Shown here piece after piece: positions 60,706 to 64,000 of a stretch of DNA of 64,000 nt. The first letter of the stretch is position 1; every line of letters starts with the position of its first letter. The position numbers and the translations under genes are program-made. Source of the stretch: Euwallacea fornicatus (Eukaryota > Arthropoda > Insecta > Coleoptera > Curculionidae); the NCBI RefSeq assembly GCF_040115645.1, contig NC_089567.1, positions 62,001 to 126,000 on the forward strand. Direction: 5' to 3'. The notes below the pieces were generated by a model, which saw only the letters and a program-made list of their open reading frames with translations, was not told where the DNA came from and made no database searches.

Positions 60706-61260
60706 GATTTATTTTAATAGATGTTTATCAAGCCCAAGATTCACAACCAATCACCTACTTAAATAATAAATAACAGAGTTTTCAAATAATAAATTCAAAC
60801 TGAATGAAAGAACAAACGATGCAGTGACCACTGATCGCAAACCCGAAAGGGAAAGATGATAAGCAAAATGTATGATTGGTGACTTTGGGGAACCATTTGT
60901 TTTTTTTTGTCATGTCAAATTGTCAACAATGTCATGTTTCCATAAGCGCCTGCTTTGAGCTTTGTCTTGTCACTAAGTCATTCTTTCTTTTATTCTATTC
61001 GAGAATAACATTTTATACATAAATGACCATGGAGTAGCATTCTATTCTCAATTAAAATTAACTGAAAATTAAATATACCTTTTACTAAATAAGTAAGTTG
61101 TAATTCGGAGGTAGAGGTTATGTACTATTGACATGCTGCGTAAATGCTCGCCACGGCGTTGCCGTCATATTCGGCGGCCTCGACGTTTGTGACATTTCAT
61201 AGAGTTGCCGTTTTCGAAAGATTTAATTAAAAACTCGAAAAGGTATTTTAAAATTGTACT
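60706..61260. promoter_or_regulatory. Upstream region of Rpn7 with a CpG-rich block
   Basis: The sequence just above the Rpn7 ATG should hold its 5' untranslated region and promoter. A CpG-rich block at about 61135-61210 (GCTCGCCACGGCGTTGCCG, TCGGCGGCCTCGACG) stands out from the AT-rich background and might be the Rpn7 promoter or that of an unseen gene on the + strand. No core promoter element could be assigned. Confidence 0.3.
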
Positions 61261-61639
61261 GCGTCTACCACGATAAAAACGTAATTTAATTATTCTGATT
61301 TTTAAGTTAGGGATGACTCGCCAGTAAAATGATTAATCTTGTTATTTCATTAATGGTATTTTCTAAATTTTGCAAATATGAAAGAAAATGGGATGATTGT
61401 TAAATTTTATTTTTTACGATAGAATTTAATAAGAGACAAATTTGAAAAAGTTCTTAACGTCATGGTGAAGAACGCTTTGTGGTAATTATGATAAAGATAA
61501 ATTGTTATGTTTGTAGTAAAACTTGTACACAAAGATCAAGTGGAACTGAGAAGTGGACATAAATGCGGTAGTCGAATATCTCGAATTTTTCGAAATCTAA
61601 TCTTAATAAAACATATATTTAAAGAGTTTTCGACGTTAT

Positions 61640-62110
61640 GGTGAAGTAAATTTTTAATGACAACTAACCTAAAGATAGCTTGTAAACTAAAGTTACGCAC
61701 GCAGTGAATTGGATATTGTTCTGCAGAATTAATTCCCATACATGTTCAATAGGATTCATATCTGGTAAGTTTGCTGGGCAGTCCATTCTTTGGATATTTC
61801 CTTGTTGCATCATGTTTCGCACTTTTTACGTACGACGTGATCAAGCATTATCATAAAAAAAATGATTTTTTTTCCAAATTCATTGTGTAAGAACTGAATG
61901 ATTATTTGGATAAGATTTTCAGCATATATCGTTCCTGTTATTGTTTATTCAATTACGACGAGAGGAGTACGGTCATGATACATAATATCCTCACAAAACA
62001 TCACTGATTCACTTTTATATGAAACAATTTCTTTGGTAAAAGTGAGTCGTTCTTGTCTGCCTGGATCTCTTCGTACCCTGAGAAAGAGCAACTATCTGCC
62101 TTATCGAAAC
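61640..62110 (-). mobile_element. Tc1-like transposase fossil
   Basis: On the minus strand the order is LRVRRDPGRQERLTFTKEIV (like the RVWRRxGERY stretch), SVMFCEDIMYHDRTPLVVIE (like SVMVWGGISxxGRTxLVVI), FYDNA (decayed second catalytic block, MHDNARPH), NIQRMDCPANLPDMNPIEHV and WELILQNN (third block, RMDWPAxSPDLNPIEHVWD). Two or more stops and one frameshift break it. The HTH domains and terminal repeats were not found. Confidence 0.75.
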
Positions 62111-64000
62111 CCGGGATATATTCAGACAATGAGTAATTTAGTGATTTTGATAATGCCTATTTATGTAAGGTCACTATTCTTGCCCGTTCAAAGCAAGAAA
62201 TTGAATTATCTGGCTTTTTGTACGAAAGGAGATGCCAAATTTTATATTCTATATCAATTAACGGAATTATTTTTATTACGTTAAACTGCTTGTGTATATA
62301 ACTACCAGCATATTTCCGAATGTAAATTATTCGTTGCTATGGTATTTTCTTTTTTTTATCACAAGACCCAAAAAAATTCATAAACAAAACGATAGTGACT
62401 TGAGATAGGAAATTTTAAAAGTTAGCAAGCGAAGCCAAGCCAAGAATTTTGAACATGTGTTTAGATTGCAAACCAAATTTATGTTTTCAATAAAACTTAT
62501 TAAAAAAGATCAGCGGGGATTAAAAAACAGGACGCGATTAAAGGTCTTTAGGCTCATCTTCTTCTAAAGTCGTTTGCAAATCGAAATAAATAGGATATAA
62601 AAACCAATAAAATTTTAGTGTAATCATTTATTTAGAGTAATTACTACTTATAATTAAATGCTAATTTCTAATATACAAATAGTACAGAGATATACAGGAT
62701 TTAATGTACAGACACAGATAGAAGGCACAGATTAGAGAATGAATTAAAACTTCTTAATATGCATGTACCTACACATATCTTAAAATTTGCATTAAAATTT
62801 TTAAAAAAGTGTTTGTAGTTGCCGTTAAACAACTATTATCCATAAAAATAAATAAGCCTTAGGCTTAAATAAGGTATTAAGACCCTTTCATGCAGAGTCA
62901 ACATTAAAAGTCAATTTTAGATATGTTTTAAAACCGTATTCCAGGTCGGAGAGGTTAGAAATATCCGCAGTACAAATAGTTGGAAATCGATCTGAAAATT
63001 TAGAATTGATTTTTTTGTTGAAATAAACATATTGTTGAACTATCTTTTTACATGGTCTTAAATTTTTATGGGATATTTCTAGTTTAGGTTCGTTAGAAGA
63101 TTAACACAGCGGCTATACGAAAGAATTTGTGGAAACATTCCAGCAATCACAAATGTTGCTCCTGTATGAACATGTCTTAATATTTATGGTTTCGGTTATT
63201 TTTTGAGCAGTTCTATAGGGCTCCAATCTGAGAAAGCAAGTTTTCATTTTATATTTGAAAAGAACAGTTTTCCTAAAAGGAAATAGAAATACAAAACCCA
63301 TTAATTAGGCATTTAACAACATACATTTTTCTCAATTTCCTTTTGCACATTTTATACACGAAAAGTTACCAATAAACTGTACGAATTGTTACAAAATGAG
63401 CTTTGCAATTAAACTGTATTTTTATATATTTTTCCATAGAAATATTTATTTATTCCTTCCATAGTGGGAAATTAAACGTAAATATGAACTACAACACATG
63501 TGTAAATGTAACTACCAAAACTACAATCGACTACGCTTTGTTTTATTGGTTGAAATTATCAAAAGGAAGGAGTTTTATCTGAACCACTAAATTCTGATTT
63601 TATTTAAAAAATATTTACTGTTGAGTAGTGTTGGGTTATGATCATTTATTAAAGCACGATTAAATAATAAAAATTCAATTTTCCCAGATATCTCGGGATC
63701 TGTCTTGTGACTTATACCATAGACAACACTGTGATTACAACGAATATGACGTTAGACACACAAAGCTCAATATATACTGTCATTGATGCCATTTGTATAT
63801 TTAGGAACCTACACCTTAGCCTTATATCTTAAATCTGCAAAAAATATATTTGAGCTTCGGTTAGTTTCGAATTAAATAAACTTTGTAATAAGCAGAACGG
63901 AAAAGAAATATGTTTTAAAGGGACGTACTTATTAGGTTGATCCATAGTGCGATCGCATGCAAAGATCCATTGCTTCGACTATATTAAAGTGTTAATGTTA
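62111..64000. other. Right end of window, no confident gene
   Basis: AT-rich. On the minus strand near 62535-62585 a short open stretch reads YFDLQTTLEEDEPKDL and a stop. It could be the end of a gene lying beyond the window, but no acceptor or second exon supports it. ORFs at 62033-62284 and 63113-63301 have no recognisable motif; the former overlaps the Tc1 fossil. Confidence 0.3.

Noticed and set aside
1..64000. tRNA, rRNA and CRISPR
   Set aside because: No A/B-box pair, no rRNA-like segment and no regularly spaced repeat array was seen on either strand by eye; a covariance-model scan could still reveal a missed tRNA.

Overview
The window is nuclear DNA of an insect, most likely a beetle. 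It is AT-rich and gene-poor, with GT-AG introns, one conserved eukaryotic housekeeping gene, and many DNA transposons of the Tc1/mariner and pogo families. Many of these carry CAGGGTG-type ends next to a TA target site, a pattern common in beetle genomes. The species call is inference; the eukaryotic, insect-like nature is well supported.

Three host transcription units are supported. (1) At 58279-60705 (-) lies a complete six-exon gene for the 26S proteasome lid subunit Rpn7/PSMD6, 389 residues. (2) Just downstream on the same strand (53135-57084) lies a complete five-exon gene for an unnamed 268-residue protein with two membrane segments and two C-terminal PPPY motifs. All phases agree across its exons. 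(3) On the + strand, exons at 42170-42376, 46387-46661 and 46712-47023 fit together in phase. They encode a membrane segment and a long acidic tail, but the frame carries three in-frame TGA codons and no TAA or TAG until 47021. This may be stop-codon readthrough, recoding or a decaying gene, and it is the most unusual signal here.

Most of the remaining recognisable sequence is mobile. Full or near-full elements: an apparently intact pogo/Tigger element with a 66-base intron and a DD30D triad (23539-25834); a complete but decayed Tc1-like element with an internal inverted duplication (17623-18900); DUF4817-type Tc1/mariner relatives with TIRs of very different length (4138-6325, 40595-42125, 31583-33642); and a young fold-back element with 420-base, roughly 99 % identical arms around an intact 56-codon DUF4817 helix-turn-helix ORF (43282-44482). 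Fossils: two more DUF4817-type transposases (8060, 39560), a mariner (15116), several Tc1-like pieces (6960, 11300, 22290, 61680), a pogo-like N-terminus (16060) and an R1-type LINE reverse transcriptase fragment (13830). Short TA-flanked MITEs lie at 27960, 33643, 49409, 53850 and 55213; two of them sit in introns of the PPPY gene.

Layout: 1-42 kb is repeat-rich DNA with no confident host exon. 42-47 kb holds the triple-TGA gene, which encloses the fold-back element in an intron. 47-53 kb is mostly featureless. 53-61 kb is the two-gene host cluster on the minus strand. 61-64 kb has one Tc1 fossil and nothing else certain. No tRNA, rRNA or CRISPR was seen.
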